From assembly GCA_027886185.1 (NCBI GenBank), contig WOAB01000232.1:124001-188000 (forward strand): a stretch of 64,000 bases of DNA, given 5' to 3'. The DNA comes from Rheum nobile (Eukaryota > Streptophyta > Magnoliopsida > Caryophyllales > Polygonaceae). Made by a program: the position numbers and the translations under genes. Positions 1 to 10,289 of the stretch are shown in pieces (position 1 is the first letter of the stretch; each line of letters begins with the position of its first letter). The notes beneath the pieces were generated by a model that was not told where the DNA came from, did no database searches, and worked only from the letters and a program-made list of their open reading frames with translations.

Positions 1-89
1 TTAACACAAATTAAACTAAAATTATCAGATCCACTCCCAATAACCTTTCCCGTTTCCTTTTCAATGTGGCATCGAAATCCTTGCAATAC

Positions 90-332
90 CTGGAGTTCTG
101 CTACAGCCGCAGCTTGCTCTTTGATTTGAGATTCAAAGTTGTTCTTCATTTCCACAACAACTGACCTTGCTATCATATGAGCCCTCAACTGAATCTCCAT
201 CTGCTGCAACTCATCCATTTTTTTTCCCAAGTTCTGAAGCTTCTGCTCAGAATCATCATCAAGGCCTCTGAATCCATCAATTTGTATCGAACAAAAATTC
301 ATTACATCATGCAGCTCTTGTCCCTGTTGTAC
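90..332 (-). CDS. Internal exon of an unidentified coiled-coil protein gene (partial)
   Basis: On the minus strand this exon is open for 81 codons in phase 0. It has an AG acceptor just before position 332 and a GTATTG donor just after position 90. The peptide starts VQQGQELHDVMN and ends EQAAAVAELQ. It is rich in Q, E, K and L with heptad-like spacing, so a coiled coil is likely. I do not recognise the family. The gene runs off the left edge of the window. Its 5' part probably lies at 478-1190, which has leader-like exons and TTTTCTAGGGTTT-type sequence. That 5' part is also present, inverted, inside the Helitron at 18040-19020. The exon call is supported by splice signals and composition only; the function is unknown. 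Confidence 0.55.
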
Positions 333-477
333 CTTGACGACGACAGTCAACAGAAAATTCATTTGTACCGAAACCAGCGAAGCAAAGCTAAGTGACTAAG
401 AAGTGAACTACATATGTTGGGAGTTTACAAATCAGAAAACAAACGCATGGAATACCTCATATATAGTTCGCTCATGA

Positions 478-1190
478 GAATGCCCTAATTTCGACCGATC
501 AAATTCCTTAAGCCAAAAACAAAAGAGATATAATGTAGATCAATCACTAAACCCTAGAAAACACCACTACGACGTAATTGAACCGTGAAATAAGCAATGC
601 AGCACAACGAAGTCGTAAAAATAGGCTGAAATTAGAAGAAGCTACTACCTCATCTCCGACGCTACGGGCAGAATGTTCAGAGACAACACGCCACTCCTTC
701 CGTGCCGTTGACGCCTGGGAAGACGGTGCTTCGCTGGAGCCTCTGAATTCGCTCCCTCCTTGGCATCTCCAGGGCTAAAGCATCACAAAACTATGCACAT
801 TGAAAACAAAAACCCTAGAAATTTTGTATAGGAGTGAAAGAGATTGCAAATACCTGGTTTGATTTGGAGGATGAGAGCGAAAGAGGGGAGTGGAAGAAAT
901 GGAGCGCTGGCCAAGTGCTCTAATCGTCGATTTGGAGTTGGAAGAAATAGAGCGCTGGCCAACCTCTTCAACGTATGACTTGTGTACCTCAAAGGGTGTG
1001 CTGTAATTATCAGTATTGCAGGCTGTTAAACGTCCCAACTGTACAAAGGGTGTGCTGGAATTATCATTATTGTTGCACGTATAAGCCCATTGAAATTCTT
1101 CAAAAAATGTAACTGCTAGAATTGTGATAAGCTGGGCCCAAATTGGTAATCCGACTGACCCATATTAGCTGGGCCCAAAATATAACTAAT
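478..1190 (-). promoter_or_regulatory. Probable 5' region (promoter and leader exons) of the coiled-coil gene; inverted copy in the Helitron
   Basis: Read on the minus strand, this segment aligns nearly base for base with the plus strand at about 18040-19010. Shared landmarks are the twice-repeated TTGGCCAGCGCTC words, the CTCTCATCCTCCAAATCAAACCAG exon-like end followed by GTATTTGC, and the ATGCCAAGGAGGGAGCG stretch before a GTAGTAGC donor-like site. Every reading frame through the putative leader exons is short, so these are more likely 5' untranslated exons than coding. Minus-strand position next to the coiled-coil exon suggests this is the intact donor copy. That direction is inference. 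Confidence 0.5.
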
Positions 1191-1832
1191 AGAATCAGAT
1201 AGAATTATGGAGGATTTAAAAGTTAGCATTCATTCCACCATGAAACTAACTTTTAAATATATATTGATTTTTAACCCTATAGCATGGGTCATCGGCTACT
1301 TGATATGAGTCAGTCAGTTATAAGATCTAAATCAATTTTATGTTTAAATGGGCCTAAAAGACTTTCTAGAGTATATAAAATGGGTCAAAGGATCAGATGT
1401 TACACAACCTAGGTTAAAAAGCAGACGTTGGCAATTCTTGGAGAGGCGATGAAGAGGACAATCGTTTCACCTACATCACCATGAAGAGACATAATTATTG
1501 GATTTATGAGGTTGCCCTTTCAGTTGCACAATTAAAAACGTATGAAAATCATGCCTTCAAATAGTATTATTGTACGTGAGCGTGAGTTTCAGGCATGAAA
1601 GAAGACGAAGACATTGAGGTCTATTGATTTGCTTTCTTCTCTTCATCTTCCCTTTTTCTTTATTGTTCTTAGTTTGATTTTGACTATATGTTGGTAGGAA
1701 TTTGTCGAATCTAATGTCGGTTGATCCCTAATTTGTGAATATTCGAAGCTGGTTGTGTAGGGTTTTAGGAATTGTAGTTCGAGTAAGATCTCCTCTAATT
1801 TCATGAGCTTTTGAATATGCAGCCAGTCGAAA
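1191..1832. other. Intergenic stretch between the divergent left gene and the eS6 fragment
   Basis: No open frame with coding character was found. TATA-like words (GTATATAAAATGGG near 1371) and a T-rich tract near 1620-1680 sit upstream of the eS6 fragment. They could be remnants of its promoter and leader. Confidence 0.3.
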
Positions 1833-2090
1833 ATGAAGGTAGTATTCTCGCCAATCTCTAATTAGATCCAACCACTAGGTGTGTTCCATTCACTATTTTT
1901 CCTGATTAATTTTCCTGTTTTGTTTTCGATTTTCAGTTCAATATCGCAAACCCTACAACTGGTTGCCAGAAGAAGCTCGAAATCGACGATGACCAGAAAC
2001 TGCCGATGTCATCTATCAATACTCAAAGTTTGCATTGGCGAGTATCGGAAATCGAGTCCGCCCTTGCGCCTTGAGAATGCATCTCATGAA
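1833..2090 (+). pseudogene. RPS6: 5' fragment of cytosolic ribosomal protein eS6 gene fused to unrelated sequence
   Basis: A two-codon first exon, ATGAAG (1833-1838), is followed by a GT donor, an intron, and an exon from 1937 after TTTCAG. Joined, these read MK + FNIANPTTGCQKKLEIDDDQKL, the conserved start of eS6, a protein of the small ribosomal subunit. The expected next residues (RAFWDKR in the family) are absent. At 2003 the sequence switches to something unrelated and the eS6 frame stops near 2073. Another frame from 2003 to 2090 is open up to a GTATTTG donor-like site and may be a piece of a second gene that I cannot name. The tiny first exon followed by an intron is typical of plant eS6. 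Loss of about 90% of the protein means this is a fragment. Confidence 0.75.
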
Positions 2091-3194
2091 GGTATTTGTT
2101 TGATCATGAACATATTGTTTAATTCTTTATTCCAATTGGGGTTTGATTTTCACTCATATAAGCTTATCAAGTTCATTTGCACAATTTCAATATCCTTTGT
2201 TGCTGCCACAATTTCACCAGGTTTTTAACTGGTCTGGTCAATAAGAGATACACCAAGTCAATGAATTGGAAATTTTTATAACAGTTTTTTTTATGTGTAG
2301 TATTGTTCGTGTTATGTTTCTTTTTTTTTTCTTTTTTTTTTTGGTTTTGGTACTCAGTGATTATTATTTTACGGAGAGCAATCTTTAAACATTGTTTTAA
2401 GCATGAGTTGTAGTCTGAAGTTACTTGGAGATTGAACTAGACTTTAAGAAGATGAACTAACTTTCAGTTATGATGCTTTATTGCCTCCAAGCATTCTTTT
2501 TCTCACTCTTTTGACAACTTTCCTCCTCTGGTTTTGGTAATTTGAAGTAGTAAAAACAGTGATCAAGTTCAACATGGAAAGATCAAATTCAATTAATGGT
2601 TTCTGATGCCATCAACAAGCTTGGAACTGATAAACTATGTTGTCAGTTATATTATCAAATTCCACCTTGAACCTATTTCATTGCATCATTTGATGTTTCC
2701 CTCGTCTGATTTTTGAGAGTTGAAGTTACAAGGACGATGATTAATCTTTATTTGAAAAGATCAAAGGTGTTCAGCATCAACTATAAGCTTGGAACTGGTC
2801 AACCATGTGAGAGACTTTCTCAAGCTTGACTTTTTACAAGTCTTATAAGTTATAAGTGTTAGAATACCATTGAGAAAATACTCTCTCTGGCCAGATACTA
2901 AGAGTGTGTTTGGTAAGATATGGTCTGTATTACAATGACATTATCACCTTATGAGTTATCTTACCAAGTCTTAACATTATCAGTACTGTTTGCATTATAA
3001 GCATGTTTTACAGTCTTACCAAACACACACTACCTTAGGCTATAGTTTTTACACATCAATTCATTCGTCATGCCGGTTCTCTCCTAACCTTCTGTCACCC
3101 TTACCCATGTGCAACTGTGAACCTAAAACTTTGTGTTGTCCTGCCCATGTGTGAAAGACTGAGATATTTTAAAGACTGTACAATACATGTCTTA
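2091..3194. other. Non-coding stretch with weak repeats and one MITE
   Basis: Between the eS6 and callose synthase fragments I see T-rich intron-like sequence and no convincing exon. Two loosely similar segments (about 2560-2640 and 2750-2830, both containing AAGCTTGGAACTG) suggest an old duplication. The MITE at 2904-3031 is listed separately. Confidence 0.35.
2904..3031. mobile_element. Short MITE with GTGTGTTTGGTAAGA terminal inverted repeats
   Basis: The left end AGTGTGTTTGGTAAGA is mirrored by TCTTACCAAACACACACT at the right, giving about 128 bp with no coding capacity. This is a typical miniature inverted-repeat element. I could not fix the target-site duplication, so the superfamily (hAT or Harbinger) is unresolved. 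Confidence 0.6.
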
Positions 3195-3787
3195 TTTGTG
3201 TGATCCTAAGCTGGAAAGCGAGGCATAACATGTCGCTCCATGCCAAGCTGAGATATATTTTGAAGGCTGTGTATGCTGCAGCGTGGGTGATAGTTCTGCC
3301 AGTAACATATGCCTACTCATGGGAAAATTCTTCAGGATTTGCTCAAACTATTAAAAGTTGGTTTGGAAGCAATGGAAGTGTGCCTTCATTATATATATTG
3401 GCTGTCGTCATCTACCTTTCACCGAATATGCTTTCTGGTTTGTTGTTTCTTTTTCCCTTTATCCGGCGTGCTCTTGAAAGATCAAACTACAAGATTGTTA
3501 TGTTGATGATGTGGTGGTCACAGGTATGCTGTGTCGAGTGCTATTGGACATTTTATGTGGTCTCTTAGACTTGTTCTTAACAAATGACTTCGGTCTTTGC
3601 AGCCACGACTATATGTTGCATGAGAGCACATTCTCTCTGATTAAGTAAGTATTTATGTTTGGGGACAAACAAGTTTTGACCCATGTGCCTAATGTTTTTG
3701 TTGCTGATAGTTTGGCTTCTTTTCAGGTATACCTTGTTCTGGGTTCTTCTAATTGCTACAAAACTGGCATTCAGTTACTACATAGAG
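3195..3787 (+). pseudogene. Callose synthase (glucan synthase-like) gene fragment, three exons, frameshifted
   Basis: The first exon (about 3197-3522) encodes ILSWKARHNMSLHAKLRY through IKSWFG, SLYILAVVIYLSPNML and KIVMLMMWWSQ. This is a strongly conserved region following the catalytic loop of plant callose synthases, which make beta-1,3-glucan at the plasma membrane. A GTATGC donor follows at 3523. The second exon starts at 3602 (PRLYV) but has lost about 11 bp where the family has GRGM, so the frame breaks and a stop appears. The third exon (about 3727-3787) reads YTLFWVLLIATKLAFSYYIE and ends at a GT donor. No acceptor precedes the first exon, so the fragment begins abruptly. Roughly 130 codons remain of a protein near 1,900 residues. 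Confidence 0.85.
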
Positions 3788-3907
3788 GTTGAGCAACATT
3801 CTTTTCTGTAGAAGCTTTGGTGTAATCATATAATTGGCTTCTGATGTCTGTCACTTCTGAACTCTAAAAAAAAAAAGAAATTTGTGTCCCTTTTATAAAG
3901 GCCGAGA

Positions 3908-4063
3908 CTATATACACGACAAACTTGTACGTCAAAAATGTGGCGTACAAGTTTTTCGCCTGTACGTCACATTTTGGCGTACAGGTTTGGGTTGTTTTTG
4001 CCTGTACGTCAAAGTCTGACGTACATGCGTCGTGCGTATGTCAAAATTTCATCGTGTATATAG
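3908..4063. mobile_element. MITE with CTATATACACGA terminal inverted repeats and GTACG words
   Basis: The left end CTATATACACGA is matched by TCGTGTATATAG at the right end, spanning 156 bp. The interior repeats TGTACGTC / GACGTACA words in both orientations. The terminal word resembles the end of the MULE at 9337 (CCCTATATACACACG), so they may be related. I found no convincing flanking duplication. Confidence 0.5.
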
Positions 4064-5158
4064 CAGGCACGTTTATAAAACCCACTTTTGCTTGGAAAGT
4101 GCATTTTGAGGGTTAAAATATAAGTACGATCATTGACTCTGGAGAGAGAGCTATGAGATCATTGACATAAATTTGTTCAAGGTGAATATTAAGCCGCCAA
4201 AAGCTACTCTTCAAATTTATACTTTGTAGCAATTGAAGACATGCAGTACTTTATCGTTGAAAATTTGGAGAAGAACAAATTAATACATATATTTGACATC
4301 TTCTTTCATCTATTAATTTAGTTTTATCACAGTGTGAAATATCTTAACAAAGTGAGGATTCTCAAACAATCAATTTGAAAATGATATTTTGTTACAACAC
4401 TCAAAGTGAGAATGTTTTATCAAACATATTGAATTGGATTGAAATTTGCGAATATAGGCATAGCGATCACCTTATGATGTGGATTGGGAGTAAAAGTGAT
4501 GTATTTTTTTTCCTTGTATTGTTCTAATATATAATTGAATATGACTTTATGATTTATGTTTTTAACTTATGAGGAAAACATTATAAAAAATAATAAAACA
4601 TATTTTATAAAATCAAATTTATAAATTTTATTATATTTGTATTTTGTTTACTTTATTGTTTTAATTCACAAATGATTATGATTTCGAGGTGTATTTGCTC
4701 TATTGTTAAAGAATGAATTTAATCAAACTTACCCAAAAAATTATGGGTTTTTACCAATAAATACCCATTTTTATTTAATTGAATATATAAGAATATTTTA
4801 TTGATAAAAAGTCATAATTTTACATGCAAATTAGATTAGATTCATTCTTCAACACAAACTATAAATAAGATGCTAAAATATAATTATTTCTATAAAAACA
4901 AGTTCATCTATATAAAATTAAATATTAATATTTACTGATAATTTTTTTTTTACTTTACATTCATGTAGTATATATATAGATGTTAATTTTACAAGCTATA
5001 GACTAAGGAGCCAACTTTGTTGTGATTTTTTACTCTAATTATTACCTTATAAAAAAAAAAAAAAAAAAAACAGTTCCATCCTACATTAAATACAATTTAC
5101 TATTCTATGTGTTTGATAATACTTATAATTTTAACATTTAAAAAAATATTAAAAAATA
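4064..5158. other. AT-rich intergenic DNA, no gene seen
   Basis: Very AT-rich sequence with homopolymer tracts (poly-A near 5049-5070). I see no open frame with coding character and no clear transposon ends. Confidence 0.5.
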
Positions 5159-5517
5159 GGCCCTTACTATTCGGCGCATAGGCAATTTTGCCTTTCAGCG
5201 CATATGATCGCCACGTTACGTGTGGAGTGGCTCCACACGTAACGTGAGATACATTTTTTTTTTCACACGTTACGTGTGGATATTAATCACACGTAACGTG
5301 TGAAAACAAAAACAAAAAAAAAAAAATTATCACACGTTACGTGTGGTTATGAACTGGTTAATATCCAAAAAAATTCCTTCATAGACCCAATTGGGTCTAT
5401 AGACTCCACACGTAACGTGTGGCTTTTCAAAAAGTCTTCTCCCACACGTAACGTGGGAAGTCTATCCCCACGTTACATGCGAGTCTATGCGCTGAAAGAC
5501 AATTTTATCTATATTCC
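5159..5517. mobile_element. MULE-type MITE with palindromic CGTTACG arrays, 8-bp TSD
   Basis: The left end GGCCCTTACTATTCGGCGCA closely matches the inverted right end of the large MULE at 37490-44041. Both share the inner word CCTTTCAGCGCATA. The right end here (GCGCTGAAAGACAATTTTATC) has lost part of the terminal repeat. The element is flanked by AAAAAATA at 5151-5158 and 5518-5525. Its interior is a run of CACACGTTACGTGTGG-type palindromes in alternating orientation. It codes for nothing and is best read as a deletion derivative mobilised by the larger family. Confidence 0.75.
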
Positions 5518-5853
5518 AAAAAATAATCATAAAAAAATATAATAATTTAACTAAAATATAAAATTCTATATAAATGGCCCGTACTTATCACGCTTCGATT
5601 TCTAGTTTTCCTAAGTCTGGCCTTCAAACTCCGGGCAGTGTGCACTAGTTGAGTGTCCCTACACCTACTGGCTACTGCACCACTATCCCCCGAAACACCT
5701 CTCTTCTCCGCCGCCCACTAATCACGCAGTAGTTTCCTACATCAACCTTTTTTTTCTTTAAAACCCCAAATTCCTCCGCTTACCAGATTCAAGACCCCTC
5801 CTTTACATCTTCAACACTCCCCAAATCCCTCCATCTTCCCCCTCAACTCAACA
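5518..5853 (+). promoter_or_regulatory. Upstream region and leader of the RABA5 gene
   Basis: A pyrimidine-rich stretch (about 5660-5850, many CCTCC and CTTC words) immediately precedes the Rab start codon, as in many plant 5' untranslated leaders. No strict TATA box is obvious. The MITE at 5159-5517 sits about 340 bp upstream of the ATG and could influence the promoter. Confidence 0.45.
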
Positions 5854-6905
5854 ATGGCGGAGGACGGATCAGGAGAGGAGTACCTCTTCAAGATAGTGAT
5901 AATCGGCGATTCCGCGGTCGGAAAATCGAACCTTCTCTCCAGGTACGCCAGAAACGAGTTCGATATGAACACGAAGACGACGATCGGCGTCGAGTTTCAG
6001 ACGCAGTGCGTGGAGATCGACGGCAAGGAAGTGAAGGCGCAGCTTTGGGATACGGCTGGTCAGGAGCGATTCAGAGCTGTCACTTCTGCTTACTACAGAG
6101 GCGCCGTCGGCGCTCTCGTTGTTTATGATATCAGTCGCCGGAGCACCTTCGACAACATTAGCCGCTGGCTGGAGGAGCTCCAGAGTAAGCTGTTTCTTCT
6201 TTCTTCAATTAGTTTACCTACCAATTTTGTTCTGATTGCGTATTGTGAAGCTAAATTTCTGCTTAATTCTGTTTATGGATGTTGGGTAGAAATTGGGGGT
6301 TTTGTGATGACTGATCATTGTGATTTTGTGGCTAATTAAAAGACAAGATTTTGGGTTATGCTAATCTTCTTGCTATTGGATAGTTCTTCATTTGCTAGGT
6401 TCTTGTCTTTCATTGTACAATTCTAAGTACTAGTGTTTTTAAAATGGAGTTATAAGAATAGTGTTGCCTTTAAAATGGTTGAAATATGAGTGTGCATTGG
6501 CACCAGAGACTAATCTTATATAGTAGACATTGTTATCCAAATCATGTTCATTTCTTGATTGTTGAGTTGATTATTTGTGTCATTTCCGCAGCTCACTGTG
6601 ACACCACAGTGGCAACAATGCTGGTGGGCAACAAGTGTGATTTAGAGAGCATCAGAGAAGTTAGCGTGGAGGAAGTCAAGAGCCTTGCAGAAGCAGAAGG
6701 ATTGTTCTTCATGGAGACATCGGCCCTCGACTCCACAAACGTGAGGACTGCTTTCGAGGTGGTTATTAGGGAGATCTACAACAATGTCAGTAGGAAGCTA
6801 TTGAGCTCGGATTCGTACAAGGCCGAGCTGTCTGTCAACCGAGTCAGCCTTGCCAAGGACGGGACCGACTTGTCAAAGAGCAACCGCGGTTGCTGTTCGA
6901 GCTAA
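5854..6905 (+). CDS. RABA5: Rab GTPase of the RABA5 subfamily (two exons)
   Basis: Exon 1 is 5854-6184 and exon 2 is 6592-6905. The intron begins GTAAGC and ends CCGCAG, splitting the codon for Thr111. The product is 214 residues, normal for the family. It is a small GTPase that switches between GDP and GTP forms and directs vesicle traffic between the trans-Golgi/endosome compartment and the plasma membrane or cell plate. Visible motifs are the P-loop GDSAVGKS (residues 18-25), switch I TTIGVEF (42-48), switch II WDTAGQE (65-71), NKCD (124-127) and ETSAL (152-156). A C-terminal GCCSS supplies two cysteines for prenylation. The wording LVVYDISRRSTFDNISRWLEELQ and FFMETSALDSTNVRTAFEVVIREIY fits RABA5 (ARA4-like) rather than RABA1. 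The gene appears intact. Confidence 0.95.
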
Positions 6906-7150
6906 GACCATTCCACAACTCATATTTATACACTTACAAATGATACAAGTGATATTGAGCATTGCATGTTATATTGTTATGTAATGTAACTTGTATCATG
7001 TATGTGTTTTTGCGAAATTTGGTATCTGTTTTAATGCAGAATCACTGGTGGTGATATCAACATCTTGTGGGTTTGGGTTTTTGAGCATTTAACAGCCCAG
7101 GCCCAATTTCCTTCCCCATACTAAAATAAGTTGGGTCGATCTTAAATCTT
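6906..7150 (+). other. 3' untranslated and downstream region of RABA5
   Basis: T-rich sequence containing TGTAATG/TTGTATC-like words typical of plant polyadenylation regions (about 6960-7015) follows the stop codon. No terminator can be pinpointed. Confidence 0.35.
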
Positions 7151-7470
7151 AGTGCTCATTTGGTTAATAGTAAGTGTAATTTCTTGGAATTTACTTTCCA
7201 TGTTTGATTAATATTTTGATCATGTGATATTGAAAATTACATTTTATATAAAATTACTATATAAATATAAAAAAAGATAGTTATTTAGATACATCATCAA
7301 ACAATAGTAATATTTTAAGAGAGGATAATTAAGTGATTAAAATAACAGGAGAAGAAAATCTTATTTATCCCCTTCTGGGTAAGTAGATTTTCTATATAAC
7401 GGAGGAATTAGAAATTCCATGAATTTAAATATATGAGTTTTTTAGATAAAAAAAAGTTAACCAAACACAT
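7151..7470. mobile_element. Degenerate MITE with TTTGGTTAA / TTAACCAAA ends
   Basis: The left end TGCTCATTTGGTTAATAG is mirrored by GTTAACCAAACACATG at about 7455-7470. The inner word AAGTGTAATTTCTTGGAATT is shared with the MITE at 26693-26996. The target duplication is not clear. Confidence 0.4.
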
Positions 7471-7872
7471 GTACTTAATTTCAATTCCTGAGATATTTAA
7501 ATTTTCATGAATTTGCTTTCAAGCCAACAAGCACTTGGTTTTAAGAAAACATATATCAATATGAGTGGTTTGTTTGCCCCAACAGATTATAATGTGGTGT
7601 CTATTCATAATGTCATTTATTTTTAAAAAGGTATGTCTAAAATACTTTTGTCAAGAAAATAACTTCAACACCAAACACCATTATACCATAAAAGTATTTT
7701 TTTTACAAAAAAAAGTTTTGATAGATGTAAAGAGACCCATAATATAAAATATATACAAATATAATTAGACATAAAAAATGATATACTTGGTTGTACAAAA
7801 TAGATGTACATACAGTACGGAGTACGAAATAGATAAACACATATTACAAAACAAATGAGCACTCATTTTCAA

Positions 7873-7976
7873 TTAAAAAAGTGTATAAGGTGTACATGTA
7901 TCTTATACTATATATATGTATTTTATATTAAAAAAGTGTATAAGGTGTACATGTATCTTATACTATATATATGTAT
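7873..7976. repeat. Two-copy 56-bp tandem duplication
   Basis: The segment beginning TTAAAAAAGTGTATAAGG and ending ATATATATGTATTTT occurs twice in a row (about 7873-7925 and 7929-7980) with almost no change, indicating a recent local duplication. Confidence 0.8.
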
Positions 7977-8334
7977 TTTGTATTATATGTATGTACATAT
8001 TCTCATATTCGCATAGAAGTATCCTTTCTCATATGATTTACTCTCAATTTGCAAGACAAACATTATTTGTTAGTCGTCTTATTTTTGATAAACTAGAAAT
8101 TTAAAGATGGTTATTCCGATTCAAAACAAGTCTTAATTGTTATGAAGATTGTTAGTTTCTTGTTTGTGAGGAAATTTCACATACATTTGATCCTTATTGT
8201 AAAACATGAGAAATATTATGGGTCATTAAATTAAGGAGATATAGAGATGAGATTAAAAGAAGTAAAAAGAGTGAATAATGAAGCGGTAACATAACCGTAA
8301 ATACGATAATTTTTTTTTTTTCGGTCAACAACTT

Positions 8335-8806
8335 TTTTTTTTTTTAAATATATTTTTCGTTTTTGATCGTTTTAGAATAGACGATTTTTGACGTTTAATG
8401 TAAGTACTACATGTTCATTTTTCTATGAGGTAAGGTTCACATATAACATGTTCAAACACATGTCTCTGTGCATTTAGAGCTTATTTGTGAACTTTAGTGC
8501 ACAAATAAATGAACGTTAATAACTTATTTTTGAACTTTCTATATAGGTTATTCCAGAATAATCAAGGGACGTTAAGAGTTTTTTTTTTTCGTTTCTGATC
8601 GTTCTGAAATAGACAAGTATCGACGCTCACATATAAGTAAATGTTCATTATTCTATGTCGTAAGGTTCACATATAATATGTTCATGTTCAAACACATGTC
8701 TTTGTACATTTAAAGCTTTTTTGTGAACTTCAGTGCACAAATAAATAAACATTAAGAGCTTATTTATAACCCTTTTATATAAGTTATTCCAGAATGATCG
8801 AAGACG
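8335..8806. repeat. Two-copy tandem duplication of about 235 bp, diverged
   Basis: Both copies run from a poly-T tract, through GATCGTT..GAAATAGAC and TAAGGTTCACATATAA, to TTATTCCAGAAT. Their positions are about 8340-8570 and 8580-8806. Small insertions and many substitutions separate them, so the duplication is old. The open frames across them are short and non-coding in character. Confidence 0.7.
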
Positions 8807-9097
8807 AAAAAAGTTATTAACAAAAAAAAAATCGACAGCCGAGATCGCTTCATGTAATATACGATAAGACATGTTGCACATGCTCCTCAATCTCTTGTTT
8901 GCTGGTCAAAAGAATTTATCACTTCTGATATCGACATATAGTGGCCAACATAAGAGTGCTGTAAATTTTGACCTTTGAATATCTAATAAGTCAAAATCAA
9001 ATATACGGTAAATCCCACTCAAAATGTGCTCAACTCTTTCTTAGGAAAATAAAATAAAATGTGTTCAACTCTTGCTTAAAAAGTAAAATAAAATGTG

Positions 9098-9102
9098 TTC
9101 AA
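9098..9102. repeat. TTCAA target-site duplication of the Copia element (left)
   Basis: TTCAA precedes the TG of the 5' LTR and is repeated at 17856-17860 after the CA of the 3' LTR. Confidence 0.9.
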
Positions 9103-9336
9103 TGTTAGTATATTTATATAGGTTCGTTTGGCCTATGTGTCTTTCAATCTAATATTAAGGATTAAGTTCATATTATATAATGAGGTTTTAATATTAAAGT
9201 TGATATCGTGATGGATCGGTTTCGGTTAATGACATTAGAATCCGTGAATATTTATATTCCCTCGTCCCTTGCCTAATTATAATATATATGTGTATCCTCT
9301 CTCTTTAAATTAATATATAAAGGGTAGTTATTTATA
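9103..9336 (+). repeat. 5' LTR of the Copia element, first part
   Basis: This matches 17298-17533 of the 3' LTR and is interrupted at TATTTATA by the MULE insertion. Confidence 0.9.
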
Positions 9337-9639
9337 GGGTGTCCCTATATACACACGAAAAATCGTCTAAACACACACTATTTGGTGCGTTAAGGCTAAA
9401 CGTACATGCTGGTGCATTTAGGCTTAACGTACAAGGGACAAAACTAGAATAAAAGTGAAAAAAATATCCAGAATTGGTACGTTAAGCCTTAACGTATGGC
9501 ACTGTAGCTGTGCGTTAAGGCTTAACGCACATACAATTTTTTTCCCCCATAATCATGTAGATAATTTCAATACGAGTCCGTACATATAAAATTCGTCCAA
9601 AACGGACATCGTTTGCCCCTCCAAAAGCCCAAAAAACGA

Positions 9640-10289
9640 AGCCTTCAACTCGTGCGTATCCGTGAGCTTTTATAAGCTTCAATGGAGGATTTGGCAAATT
9701 TCTTGAATTCGATTGAAGCCATTAACTATTGGGTATTTAAGAGGACCTTATCATACACGTAATTCCACATTTAATCGGATTGAATGTCGATTAAAATCGT
9801 AAAATTTTATCCCCAGAGCCACCGTGTCGTCCAAGGGGCCGATTTGAAAAAAATCCAAAATTGGATCAAATCGTCTTCAATTGGAGGGCATGAACCATAG
9901 GGCCTTGTTGAGGGTATCCTAAGATTCAAAATGCCTATGAAATCCCCTTTAATCGTTGCCCCAATACATCCAATTTCGAAGTCAAAACTCATGAATCTTA
10001 ATTCCTGTTACCGGTTGTTCTTGATCGAAATTCGAGCACATGCAAACTTTATTCTTGCAATTGTTGGTACTATTAGCCTTGAAAATTGGTCATCTTTCAA
10101 GCCCTCTCTTTACATCGCCGGAAAAAGACCACTTTCATTCAATTTGGAGTTTTTCCGACGAGGTGTCAAGAATGTATTCTGGCGGGATTGAATTTGTGCC
10201 CATTTTGCGATTTTTGGGGTATTTTTGATTTGTTTTGTCTTAATCTTGGTTAAATTAATTAATCTACATTAGTGAAAAATATTTTAGGA
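9640..10289. other. Unique interior of the MULE, no convincing gene
   Basis: This segment contains short frames on both strands (about 9807-10228) without recognisable domains. It could be captured host sequence, but nothing identifies a source. Confidence 0.3.

Noticed and set aside
3309..3506. Second open frame of 65 codons overlapping the callose synthase exon
   Set aside because: It is the out-of-frame shadow of the recognised exon.
9515..9697. 60-codon frame in the MULE terminal repeat
   Set aside because: The same sequence occurs inverted at the other end and is explained as terminal repeat; no domain.
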